Positions 11,501-22,754 of a stretch of 64,000 bases of DNA are shown piece after piece. Origin of the DNA: Viscum album (Eukaryota > Streptophyta > Magnoliopsida > Santalales > Viscaceae); NCBI GenBank assembly GCA_963277665.1, contig OY728130.1, positions 1,362,376,393-1,362,440,392 on the forward strand. Direction: 5' to 3'. Below the pieces are notes generated by a model. The model was given only the letters and a program-made list of their open reading frames with translations, ran no database searches and was not told the origin of the DNA. Made by a program: the position numbers and the translations under genes. Positions within the stretch are counted from its first letter, which is position 1. Each line of letters starts with the position of its first letter.

Positions 11501-12091
11501 ATTGAAGTTTTTCAGAATAAGGCCAAAATTTCACCCTAAGCTATAATTGATATTCCGAATTCAAAAATGATGTCTATTTTACAAAATTCCAAACATATAA
11601 GTTGCATTAATTAATTTTATAATTAATTCCCGCTGTTACAACAAATAGCGTGTTTTTAAGAAACAATTTATATCAAAAGATTGGCAATTGTTTATGTCCA
11701 ATTTGAATGTTAAATTAATTCTAATGACCAACATTGGATAAAATGGTGAAAATATATTCTAATTATACTTTAAAACCACTAAATAGTATAATTTATCACT
11801 ATAAATTATTTTGATTAAAAAAGTTGTTTTTAAGTATTTTTCACTAGTCATAAAAAATAGAAGTTCTCAGAAAAATACCAAAAATTCAACATAGGCTAAT
11901 TTCGATATTCTGAATCCAAAAATGAAGTCCATTTTCATAAATAAAATTTATAAAATTTCAAAAAGTAGGTATTACTATTCACAATGGCTAGTTTAATTCG
12001 TTGTGGTGTGTGTTAGAGCACGAGGTTGCGTACAACACACGCTATTTCGTTATTCGAAGTGAAACGTACCGTGGAAGCATGGGGTGTTACA
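8535..12091 (-). repeat. 5' LTR of element A
   Basis: The copy that would drive transcription, 3557 bp, almost identical to 2353-5921. Read on the minus strand it begins TGTAACACCCC at 12091 and ends GGGGCGTTACA at 8535. It contains the paired CGTACGTACG motifs at 10179-10193 and 10368-10382. Its length is several times that of typical gypsy LTRs. The open stretches within (9228-9464 plus, 10395-10685 minus) recur, shortened or shifted, in the other LTR and show no protein motif. Confidence 0.92.
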
Positions 12092-12096
12092 GGAAT
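12092..12096. repeat. Target-site duplication, right copy (element A)
   Basis: GGAAT, identical to 2348-2352, directly after the ...GTTACA terminus. Confidence 0.93.
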
Positions 12097-13799
12097 ATCC
12101 TTCATCCCACGACCACATTTTTAGGATATCTTGGCTTGTTTTTACCCCTCTACATCCAAATGCAATGTATCTTCCCATTGAGTCAACCTTGACACCACAA
12201 TGTGCTCCAACCACCGCTCTCCCTTATCCCCAGTGTTGTGGGTCCTCTTCCTCATTAGTATATTTGATTTGGTTTCTAAATATCTCCCTAGGATACATGC
12301 TCTCCCAACTCAATATTCTATCATTGGTGAGTCCATATGCGGTGATAAGAAATAAAAATGTGTCCCACACTTTTCCATCCTTTCACATGAACATACACCA
12401 TATCCATCTCACAGTCAAAGTCTTATAATCATGGATCTTTTTGGTGTAAATCCTTAATGTAATATGTTTTTGGAATCATAACTTCCTTACGATCTAGTGT
12501 GGGTATAATAGCTTTCAGATCAGCTTTCATTTGACACTAACCATCAGTACATTACCCTATAAGTCAAATAGATATGATTGTTATTCAATGGTCCCTATAA
12601 CATCATTGGTCACTATATGGTTTGGAAAAAGAAACATGTGAAACATGAAGTGATCTACTAGCCTGACCCTTCCCAGAACATTTTCATGGCCTATCTTGAG
12701 TGGATGACTCCTAAAAATATTTAGGATCCATATTTAAATAATCATGATTGGAGGATATATGGTAATTGGTTACTTATACCCCTATATGTTTGTCCACCTA
12801 GACGTATAAGAAGTGGATGTCATTTACAAAGGAATTAGAGTCTTCCCCTGGATGATGTGGTCAAGTACCTCCTACATCTTCTCTAATACTGGGGTATCCA
12901 AATTGTTGTGTATCCCTATTAGTAACACCTCTATCATAATGAAGGTTCTTAGATGCACGCCCCAATGGTCATACCTTCCATGGAGCAAAGATCCACAAAT
13001 CAGTGCAGAAATAAACCCCACCAGTCTTACTATGGGATATTCAAGATTTATGTTGTATCCCCATATCTTATACTAGCTTGACTTCATGATTATACTGTAG
13101 GTGTTATCATTGTCCCTCTAGAATTCCCCAAGTAATGTACATGGCCTCACCAGGGTATTTTCTATTGGTTCATTCCCCCATAAGTTCCCCCTATACTGGA
13201 TCATTTAGGAAACACCTGAACAATTTCTTGAATGTTATTTCATTATTCCATGTATTATGTTTGATGTTCCCTCTTATTAGATCCAGAAGCACCTTAACTA
13301 GGATTGAAAGCTTGTCCTAGTCCTCCCACACATTTTCTATATGGAGGAACTCTTCATACATCACCCCTTAGATTAGGATTGTGATGATATGGTGAAGAAC
13401 CCATAGGATAATATGGACAAAATATAGATGTATATGGGAACTATTAGTCCCTAGATACCCCCTACATAGAAATACCAATGTGATGTCTAGGTGGTAGTAA
13501 ACAATAAACTGTGAGTCCCATTAAGCCTTATAGATCCTCTCTCACTTTATTTTTCCCCATAATTCATGATACGATGCACACACCCAATAGGCACAGACCC
13601 ATTGATCGGTAAAATTTTCACCCTGGAACATGTCTTAGTTGTTTTTCCATTCTTTTAGCATATCCATGAAACCCACCTTGAGAATCATCTCATACTTTAT
13701 GATGGATTTCTCACCCTCCATATTCCACGCATAAATGTTGTTGATGTGGTTATAGAGAGTGTATGATTTTATTGGCATGTATTATTTTCGAATGTGGAC

Positions 13800-14040
13800 C
13801 CCAGTAGCCCTAAGCCACTGGTAGTATCCTTGTGTTCTTATGATCTAGTAGGTAGGTTTGTCCATGCTTTTATTAAGGATGAATATATTGTCTCTAATCC
13901 TATATACATACTGTGGAATCCTTCTATAAAGAATATACCCATTATGGTCTTCTGTTAGTATTGAAATGAGTAATTCATCTTTAGATATTCTCTCAATTCT
14001 CTCCCAAATCATTATATCTCCATCCATCTCTTTCTGATGA
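13800..14040 (-). pseudogene. Unidentified protein remnant (broken)
   Basis: Minus-strand codons from about 14040 to 13845 are open, with segments such as WERIERISKDELLISIL and YILYRRIPQYVYRIRDN. After one stop the same frame continues with IIRTQGYYQWLRATGV. The balanced mix of charged, aromatic and aliphatic residues looks like a folded protein rather than random AT-rich sequence. I cannot assign a family. It could derive from a transposon-associated plant protein or a host gene. Further decayed pieces follow to about 12800. Confidence 0.35.
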
Positions 14041-14418
14041 GTATCAAAAGCATTTGCTCATTAAGTTTCCATCTAGTTAAATAAATAAGATCTTTTCTAG
14101 TTTTGGTTAATAATGGTATCATTGTAAAGGTCAGTTCATGAAGATTGAGTTTTAGATGGTTAATTGGAAAAAGGATGATCTCATTTGTCATTTACTATGA
14201 AGCTCAAGTCATGGTAATGGAGAGATTCACAAGTGATGGTGATCTAAATCAAAATGAACTCACGTAGGGTGTTATATTTCTAAATAGAGATAATAGTATT
14301 TTCTATTCATGATATTTTTTTAATACCTCTAAGTTGTTCCACCACTATTTATAGGTTTATGAATACTAGATGATTGTGATGGTCTTTGGAAGCATTAATG
14401 GCAAATAAGGTTTTAAAA

Positions 14419-14667
14419 TTAGCATCCTAAATGGGATTCGATATCCATTTTTTTGTAATTAACCCACAGAATATGATCCTCCTTCTCTAGTAAACTCCCA
14501 TTCTGATTTGAGGCATTTTTTTCAGGATTAAATAAGAATTTAACATTAATATTCAATGATGTTGTGTCCAATTCAGGTCGTATTTGTGCGAAAATATCCC
14601 AAATTCCCTCTAAAGGGTTTGGTTGCGAAGATCCAACCTTTGGTAATAAGAGATGATAGAAAAGCAT
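14419..14667 (-). pseudogene. Unidentified 82-codon protein remnant
   Basis: An open minus-strand stretch that begins MLFYHLLLPKVGSSQPNP and includes GIWDIFAQIRPELDTT. It lies upstream of the remnant at 13800-14040 on the same strand and could belong to the same dead gene. No known domain was recognised, and no start signal supports independent expression. Confidence 0.25.
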
Positions 14668-15849
14668 CAGAATATGAAGAGATCTTAAAATAATCTCTAT
14701 GAAGGGTTAGTTCTGTGTTGAGGATAAATTCATGACTACACAGAGACCAAACGACAAACTTAGTGATGCATTAATCAGCATTTGTAGAGATCTTTGAAAA
14801 ATATATATGTCGTAATGGTAACCTCTCGGAAACATCATTAGGAATCATGATTACCATCCATTCATGAAGCTCATAAAACAACATGATGCCCTCTAATCAT
14901 CATGAACCCCACAATTCTAAAAATACCCCCTTATGCCTGACTTTTAATGGGACAAACACTATTTGACTTTTGGAAAATACTTTATATTTCAAAACCACCT
15001 GAGATTCACGAATTGAAGATAAAATGGATCACCGGGTTATCCAATCATCCTGAAACCGTCCTCCTATATTATTGATATCCTCCACCAAAAGTGGAGATTC
15101 CATTCAATAAGTTTCATTCCCTTTATGGAAGAAACATTTTCTCTAAGGATATTGAAGCTACATGAAGCACTCATCCTTCATGAAGATCTCCCCACAGAAC
15201 TCAGAATTCACCTCATGGTAGGTACAACTTATTTGCTAAACCACAGTAACTCTCAAATCCCCTAACATATAAGATTCTTCTAATATTTTTGAATAACAAC
15301 ATCATGAGGCCAGATGATTTTCAAAAACACTCTCTTGGGCCTTTTAAAGGTGTATCCCTTATATATTCACCCCTTCAAAAAGGTGGTGTTCCTGGGGCAC
15401 CCATTTGATCATCGGGATAGTTCTACTGCATCTAGAGCCCCTAAGATAGAAGTTTCATATTCTCTTGTGTTTTTCCAATTCACTTCATGTTCATTCTAGG
15501 CCTCCAGTCTACCTATTACTTCTAGGAATATGTACTCTAAAACTTTTTTTCTTCTATGTATAGGGACGCTAATTTCGACCTATTGATTTTCCACTCCTTA
15601 GAAAAAGTTCCAAGACCATGAATCATCCATAGGAACATAATAATTGGTATAATAATCCTTGGGGAGAGGAGTAATTCCTCTCACATATGAGTTGTATTAT
15701 GTAAAATCTACAACTTCCATATCCTAGTTGTACAAAATTAAATTGTTGGAGAAATTCCTCATCACAATGATGTAAAATTATCATCCCACCCTATGTATCA
15801 AACATTAGATTACCCATGTATGATCAACACTAGATTCCATCTTCCCCCC

Positions 15850-16040
15850 ATCCATAGGACGTGACACCCATCATAGGAAGCTTCCATGAATATTACCCAC
15901 CCCCTCTTCCCCATCCATGAGATGTGATTCCGATACCAGAAAGCTCCCATATGTAATCCCCAAATTGTCTTTCTTGGTCATCAAATGTAACACCGAATTG
16001 AGGTAGCGTCAATGTGTAATCCCCACATCATCTGTTGTAG
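15850..16040. repeat. 63-bp imperfect tandem repeat, three copies
   Basis: Equivalent points fall at 15852 (CCATAGGACGTGAC), 15915 (CCATGAGATGTGATT) and 15978 (TCATCAAATGTAACAC), exactly 63 bp apart. Each unit continues to a segment like ATGTGTAATCCCCAC. The copies are clearly diverged, the third most. No function is evident. Confidence 0.65.
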
Positions 16041-16199
16041 ATGAAACTTTTTTCAAACAAGAATAATTATATCATTATGTAATGCTACATGGAATGGTCC
16101 TATCACACGACTTTAAATAGTGGCATCAACCTATAAGGGTTTTGACCCCTTTATTTTAAAAAGGGTATGTAAGATTCCTTCGTGAGGATCAATCCAAAC

Positions 16200-16620
16200 A
16201 ATAGTAAACTTATGTGTGACATATACACTCATAGGGACACAACTGCTATATATTAATCTATAGTTCATTATAATCTAGAACTCTGGACCCTTATCCATGG
16301 TTAAATTGGTTCCACAACTCCAGATCCTCCTCCACCGAGTGTTCTAGTCCACAACTCTGGATTTTCCTCCATAGGTAATTCATATCCAAATTTTTTGATC
16401 TTCTTCCTTAAAGAGTTCTGATCCATTAGTAATCTATTTAGGTGATCCATTCCTACTATTCAACTCTGTACTTGGCTCCATGGGGTGTTCTAATCAACGT
16501 GTAAATGATCCAAGTGTTCCTTCTAATGGATACACCTCCCAGATCTTCCTCCGTGTGGTGTTCGAATCCATTTTGAAACTCTTGTGTGACATATTACCTC
16601 ATAGGTATACATATCCTTTC
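16200..16620. repeat. 37-bp minisatellite, about ten imperfect copies
   Basis: The unit begins CACAACTCTGG, continues ATCTTCCTCCATAGG and ends GTGTTCTAATC. Starts can be read at 16238 (38 bp), 16276, 16313, 16350, 16387, 16424 and 16461, with further diverged units to about 16612. The edges share a GTGTGACATAT segment (about 16215 and 16585). The 37-bp period is not a multiple of three and stops are frequent, so the array is not coding. Confidence 0.75.
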
Positions 16621-19054
16621 TCTACCTCAAAAATAATTCTAATATACTATAATGTCCCCACAAGGCATTGACCTTGTTCCAGTCTCCACAAGATGATAAA
16701 ATCAATCATCGATCTATCTCAATAGGATGTTATGATCCATCCAAATAAAAATTAGAATATTTTACCTAACCCAAAATATATATCCCATGAAATAAATATG
16801 GGATGAATTAGGTACAAATTCATGGAATACATAATCCCCTAGAATTTATAGCTTCATGGTGTAAATATGATGCCTTTGGTTCCAATCTTGAGATACATCA
16901 CATGATATACCCTCCAAATATGAATATTTATAGTTGAACAGTGGGACAATGTCAATACATGACCAAAGATGGCCAATGGGACTACTCTTATGACCTAAGG
17001 TTTCTTCCCTTTTATATCATAATTAGTGTAATTAATCAGTATCCACATACATATGTCATTGGGAATGAGTTCCACAAACATGAATTAATATTTTAGGGTG
17101 ATCTGGAAAAGGAAACGTGATCTAAGGAGGATTCAATGGAAGGATGAATCAACATCCCATCATCCCATTTTTATCAAGTAGAAAAAATCTCCAATAAAAT
17201 TAATGAAATTAATAAACCATTGGAAAGGGGGAAATAAGGGTAATAAAAATTTTCCATGCGCATGATGCCCCGGTGAAAGAATGAAAAAATTGTCTTCCCT
17301 GAACCATCTTGAAATCAATTGAAACGTCCACCGGAGATATGGAATGCCCAGAAAAATATTCCCCAAAAAAATCCACTTTAAGGGAATAGAATACATTCAT
17401 TATGATAAATGTGCATTTATCAAGATCTCTAAATGCTTAGATTGAAACTCTAGGTATGGGAATATTCCAAAATATCATCAACATGCACAATGAAGAAGTG
17501 TTTATAGGTAATGATTGAAAATTAATTTTATGGGATTCATGAACATCATTATTTAATTATTTAATCAAAATTAAATAATTATAAACTTATATAAATCATT
17601 CCCACTTTAAAATTATATATATGATATATATAGTATTCTAAATCATAGTTTATGATATCTTAAATAATGATGAATCTTGATGAATCTTCTATATCCCCTC
17701 CATCAAATAAATGAATCATCTATCCATTATATTGGATACCTCTTCTTCATGGGGACCAAATATAGCTTCCTATCTACCACAAATAATTATATACTAACAT
17801 TGAATTTCATAAATAATAATAAAAATGAACCATAAGGGGAGGTAATCGATTATGTGAAACCCTTCACCAAAAAATCCTTACCCAAAAACATTACTTTTCT
17901 AATCTTTTCAAATTTCACAAGATTTGAGGTAATTGAAATATGCTTAGCACCTAAAATGAGGTCAATGGTAGACTCAATATACCATTAAATTTTTAACAAG
18001 GCAATTTATTATTAAAATTTTTTATAAACAGACTTTTATTAAAGGAAATATCATGGGAACCTCCAAATACTTACCTGAAATGACATATTGACCATTTTTT
18101 CTATGATTGCTACCAAAAACCTAAGGTTAAACCCATCTCTACAAAATTGGAGGTATGATTATCATGTGATGGTATGATAATTTTTTATAAGAAATGTGAC
18201 TAACATACACCTTATTTATTAATCCATGGATCATAAAATCACTTCATGAAATCCATTCTAATGAAAATTTCAAAGTAATTCATATCCAAAAAAATAAATC
18301 TTATAAGAGTAGATATCCCCCAAAAGTAATGGCACACCCCAGGAACATCCTAACATAATCCATCAACATTACAAAGGGTGTTTATGATGACAAATGTCTA
18401 GAAATGTTTTCTAATACATTCCTTAAACTAGCCAACAAAATTAAAAATAAACTACTGGGACTCCACCTATTAAATAAGAGATCAAAAAACATAAATGTTA
18501 CAATAACAATACTTGTTACTATACATCATACCTTTCCCACATATTCTAGATTATGGTCTATTGAAACAATCTACCACTGTTAGATCGTGGTCCCACCCTT
18601 AAGATCCTTGAATTTTTGGAGGTACTAGCACCCAATTACATATTGTTATTACATTGGATGTTTTCATCTGGCACCATTTCTTCGACATCACAATGACACC
18701 CTATCATCCATATATTTATTTTTGTTGAATATTCTTGGGAATCTACATTCTATCTAATGCATTGTCTTATACACTACAATTGAGACCTATAATAATGACA
18801 TTATGTGTACCATATTATCTCAAACAAATAATAATCTATTAGTATTGTCAGTAAAATGTGAAGAAAATAGCTATGTTTTCAATATTAAAATAACAGAACA
18901 ATAAATACCAATAAAATATGAATCTAAGAACTATTGTCCTTACTGATCTATCTCAATCCTCTTGGACTATTTTTTCATCTCTACATTTTGAATTATGTTG
19001 ATATCAATTGATAATATTTCTAGATTCCAAGTCAAATAGATGGTATTGTGATTT

Positions 19055-19059
19055 ACTAT
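19055..19059. repeat. Target-site duplication, left copy (element C)
   Basis: ACTAT precedes the TGTAAGAACCC terminus and recurs at 29630-29634. Confidence 0.92.
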
Positions 19060-21267
19060 TGTAAGAACCCGGATCATTGTTTCAGGTATGTCTTTCCTTT
19101 TTTTTGAGTTTTTGAGATTTTTTGGAGTTTCTAGAATTTTTTGAAGTACACGTCTTGTAATTTCTGAGTACATGTAGTGTAATCTTTTCCCGCTCAAAAC
19201 CGTGTGCTGGCCGTGTTCAGACCACACACATGGTGTGTAGGGGTGACGTGGAGGCCGATTTTGGAAGATTACAGAAAAACCCACTACACGCTGTGTACAT
19301 TAAAAATATACATCGTGTACTTTTCTTTTTTTCACTAAATGGACTGGGGTCGCACCTAATCTCCATAATCATCTTCTTCTAAGTCTGGTTCGACCGAGAG
19401 ACGTTGTATAGCCACAAAACTTCTCCAAATTCCCAAGCCTCCATCCATTCTCTGATTCAATCTATGTCGATTGTGTTGGAAGGGCAGCCGTGAGTTCTTC
19501 CTTCTTCTTGAGCATTGTTTTCCAATTCATCAACCTTATCAAGTTATCTAAGGTTGAACTTTTTGTGCGTTTTCTCAGAACTAAGACGTTATAGGGAGAA
19601 TCAGTCATCGTGGTTCAATTATATCGATCTCCTAGGATCGAGGTAGGTGTTTTGTGCCTTACCGTTCAATGTATCTGAGTTTATATGTGAATTCCCACCG
19701 ATACCTGTGAACGGGGTATTGCGTGTTACCCCTTTTTGCCTCTGTTGTTTTTCTACCTTGATTGTATGCTTGTGTAGAGGTAATTTGACCATGTTAGAGG
19801 ATAACTTATTGTGCTTGGATGTATTTTCCCTTTCTTTATTCTGTTTATGACCTTTGGGTCTCTTTTGCCTTTGGCTACTACACCTGTTTTCATGCCTCAC
19901 GGATGTAGGTTGAGGTGAAACCCATGACATGCTTGTTTCCTTGTAGACTATTTATCTAAGTATCTCTATATGTGTACTTTTGTTATCCAAGTAGTTCTAT
20001 AGGTGTAATTTGGCCTTATAGCATTATTATGCACCGACTGGCATGGGTTTGAGAGAACCTGGTGCTATAGACTATAACGGATAGACCGAGTGAGATTCCG
20101 AGAGAGTCTTAGACATTATAGACTACGAGGGATGGACTGAGTGAGCTCCCAGAGAGTCTTCGATATTATATAATACATGAGGGTAGACCGAGTGAGCTTC
20201 CTCAGAGAGTCTTACCTTGTTTAAATCTCTTTAAGATTCTTCCCAGGCTAGAGGAGGAATTGACCGAGTAAGCTTCCTCAGAGAGTCTGTGGTATACCTA
20301 AAGCAAGAGGAGGAATTGACCGAGATAGCTTCTGGAGAGAGTTTCTAGACCTTGGGTCTAAGAGGGTTAGACCGCATGAACATCCTAAAAAGAGTCCCTG
20401 ACTACCCTAGAATATAAGGGGAATTGACCAAGTGAGCTTCCCCAAAGAGTCTCATAAATGCGTATGACCAAGCCAGAGGGTTTAGGCTGAGTGCACTACC
20501 CAGAGTGTTGTGGTAATTCTTGGATAGGACCAGAGGGGATGGCTGCGAGTACTTCCCAGAGGGTTTCCGACTTATTATCTGTTTGTTTCACTACTTTTTA
20601 TTGGTTGTGGATTGTTTTCTGCTATGTATCATCCTGTTTAATTACTTACTGTTACTGCATATTGCTTGTTATTGTTGTTTACTACTTATTGTACTTTTAC
20701 CTTCCATGTACTCACTGACTATTAGGAACAGATCTTTGGTTGAATGACTACTGGGATTTTATCTCACACACTATTTGTGCCATGTTTTTGTGCCCAAGTA
20801 GACTATGTTGTTGTCAGGTATAGACAAGGGAAAGCGCCCTTCGACTTCTGGAACTTGATTGCTTAGAGCAGGAGAGCATGGGACCAAGCATTGTCTTGTG
20901 ATGCTGAGGAGCTGTTTAATTTTCTTTTGTCCTTGTTTTGGTACTGTAGTGTTTTCCAGCATTGGTACTCGTTTGGATACTTTCCTAGTTATTTATCATG
21001 CATCATTTCACATATATACATATGTGCTCTAGTTTATTGATTTAGTGTCCCACTGTTTATATTGTTGGTTATTACTACTTCCTCTATTACGTGTTTATTT
21101 TTCTTCTGTTGTGTACTCTCCCAATGAGGGAATAGTTTCCCCACTATCAAACCCAAGGCCCTCACTGCTACTTGACAGCCTCTGGAGTTTTGGAAAATGC
21201 ACATCAGGCCATGTGACCAACCGGGTACGGGGTGCCTCTGAGTGGCTTCCGGAACCGGAACGTTACA
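19060..21267 (+). repeat. 5' LTR of element C
   Basis: Starts TGTAAGAACCC and ends GGAACGTTACA. The first 270 bp hold several near-palindromic ACACG-N-CGTGT-like motifs (for example about 19147-19165, 19290-19320). The 20070-20570 part is a ~55-bp imperfect tandem array. The matching 3' copy is 27424-29629. Open stretches inside (20491-20747, 21045-21350) show no protein motif. Confidence 0.92.
20070..20570 (+). repeat. ~55-bp imperfect tandem array within the LTR
   Basis: About nine degenerate units of 45-75 bp share a core like GACCGAGTGAGCTTCC followed by CAGAGAGTCT, usually preceded by AGAGGGGAATT or AGAGGAGGAATT. The same array is in the other LTR (about 28425-28935) and, on the minus strand, in both LTRs of element D. 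It is therefore a fixed family trait, not a recent expansion. Confidence 0.8.
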
Positions 21268-21270
21268 AAG

Positions 21271-21282
21271 TGGTATCAGGGG
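21271..21282 (+). other. Primer-binding site of element C
   Basis: TGGTATCAGGGG lies 3 bases after the LTR end. It matches the complement of the initiator Met tRNA 3' end through TGGTATCAG, with decay after that. Confidence 0.85.
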
Positions 21283-22754
21283 AATTCTTTTCTCTTGAAT
21301 TCCTATTTGGATACTTTAGTCAGGGAATAGATGGATTCAGTACTTGGTAATAAGATGTTCCCAAGAGTAGTTATCCCATGTATAGGTAAAAGCCATAATA
21401 CCTCATTTATTGCAGGTTTCTGGTTTTGAGATTTTACGGTTGATACGATTTCACCTAGAGTGATTCACATGCTATGTACTGTTATTGTTTTGATATTACG
21501 ATTCTATTTCTGTCGCAACCCAATGAGATGAGGGTATGCCATCTCATGCATCATATAGGCACTTGTATAAATCACATTCCATGCATTCTTTCCATGCCAT
21601 TTAGGGTGCATTTGTGATTGCAAGCTGTTGTGATAGACGTTGTGTGGATTATGCATGTTGTTGTGATAGATGCTTGATAGAATCTTTTCTAGTTCTTAGA
21701 GAACTATTTGTATTGTACTTTGTTTAAATGAATTCCAAATATTGATTCTTGAGGTGTTATGGGCCCTCTTGAATCAAAAATTGGTGGATCATGATCCTAT
21801 ATTCTCTTGTACATGATTGTAAGGGATGCCAAGCTTTGATTTGTGGGGAGTATGGGCACTCACGGATCAGAATTTGGCACATCTTTGCCTTGTTTTCTAT
21901 GTTTCTGGGCATTTGTGCTGTTTTTTGAGCTACTGCCTAGAAAAACCCAGAATACACTATGTGTACTTTCTAGTTACACGCCATGTAGTTTTTAGGCCGT
22001 GTTACTAACTTTGTGTGCAGGAACACGGTGTTGTGAAAATAACATCAGGGGCACACCATGTACGGTATGTACACGCCATGTAGTGTAGAGCCTTGTAACC
22101 GGTCGTGTCACTAACAAGGCGGGTCAGGGAATCTCGAGTAGAACAGGCCGTGTTGTAAGGGAACATGCTGTGTAGTTCTGTCCTGGTACCTAGCCGTGTC
22201 ACGAACAACATGGGCCAATGTGACCTTCTTTAAGACATGCCGTGTTGCTTTTGGAACACTCCATGATGTCTTGCCCAGGTACCCGACCATGTCACAAACA
22301 ACACGGGATGGTTTCACCTTCTCCTATATACGTCGTGTTTGTTCGGAACACGCTGTGTATAGGCCAGCTATGTAGACGACCGTGTAACTAACAACACGGG
22401 CCGTCGAGTCAGTGACTAATACACGCTGGGTCCCAAGGGAACATGTCGTGTAGTCTAAGGTTAGTTTAATCGTGTGAGTTAGCTGTGCAAGGATACCCGA
22501 GCATGGAAATAGTTTTCAATTACACACCGTGTGCTGGGTCAACACACCATGTATTTTGAGGTGTTACACGACCTTTAGGGCAGGGGTACACACCCATGTT
22601 AGTGGCTTAAGAAGACACGTCGTGTAGTTTTTATACACGTCATGTAGTCATGTTTTGTAAACTTGTGTGCCTTTTCCCCTGTTCTTATTTTGTACTCTTG
22701 TGTTCTCTGTCCTTGTTTTCCTGATCTAAGGTGTGCTTTTGATCTTTCAGAGCT
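21283..22754 (+). other. Long untranslated leader of element C
   Basis: About 1.5 kb between the primer site and the gag ATG. The first 650 bp show nothing distinctive. From about 21950 to 22650 a GC-richer tandem array (separate entry) fills the leader, and a short T-rich stretch then precedes ATG 22755. Several upstream ATGs exist, so initiation at gag would need bypass or internal entry; this is inference. Confidence 0.7.
21955..22650 (+). repeat. ~92-bp tandem array of hairpin/palindrome units in the gag leader
   Basis: A landmark CGTGT(C/A)AC(T)AACAA recurs at 22104, 22195, 22288 and 22381 (spacings 91, 93, 93), with weaker copies near 21999, 22471 and 22562: about seven units. Each strong unit contains CCGTGT-N8-ACACGG, able to form a 6-bp stem with an 8-base loop (perfect at 22380-22399, one mismatch in others). 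It also contains near-palindromes of the form ACACG-N-CGTGT. The same array with 91-92 bp spacing is in the leader of element D (about 61200-61890, minus strand). The location suggests an RNA role such as packaging, dimerisation or translation, but none is demonstrated. Confidence 0.75.

Larger units (their letters stand above)
2353..12091 (-). mobile_element. Element A: complete gag-only LTR retrotransposon with 3.56-kb LTRs
   Basis: The element is 9739 bp long and reads on the minus strand. Two nearly identical LTRs (2353-5921, 3569 bp; 8535-12091, 3557 bp) flank a 2613-bp interior. On the minus strand the order is 5' LTR, primer site (8521-8532), leader, gag (8033 to 6967), about 1 kb of noncoding 3' sequence, purine tract (5922-5937), 3' LTR. 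GGAAT duplications flank it. The first ~150 bases of the two LTRs differ at only three or four sites, so it is younger than C or B. No protease, reverse transcriptase, RNase H or integrase is present, so it must depend on another element. It resembles the LARD and TR-GAG classes of plant non-autonomous elements, but with much longer LTRs than typical TR-GAGs. Confidence 0.92.
12097..19054. other. Older flanking sequence with broken minus-strand coding remnants
   Basis: This continues the sequence interrupted at 2347. Minus-strand open stretches at 14419-14667 (82 aa), 13845-14027 (60 aa) and stop-interrupted stretches down to about 12800 have protein-like composition. They suggest one long dead reading frame running leftwards through the element A insertion point. 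I do not recognise the family. From about 17400 to 19054 the sequence becomes plain AT-rich with nothing identifiable. Two tandem arrays lie at 15850-16040 and 16200-16620. Confidence 0.5.

Noticed and set aside
16200..16620. CRISPR-like regular repeats
   Set aside because: Units are contiguous and imperfect with no unique spacers, and the context is a plant genome.
21955..22650. CRISPR-like palindromic repeats with ~60-bp spacers
   Set aside because: The spacers are themselves homologous between units; it is a tandem array in a retrotransposon leader.
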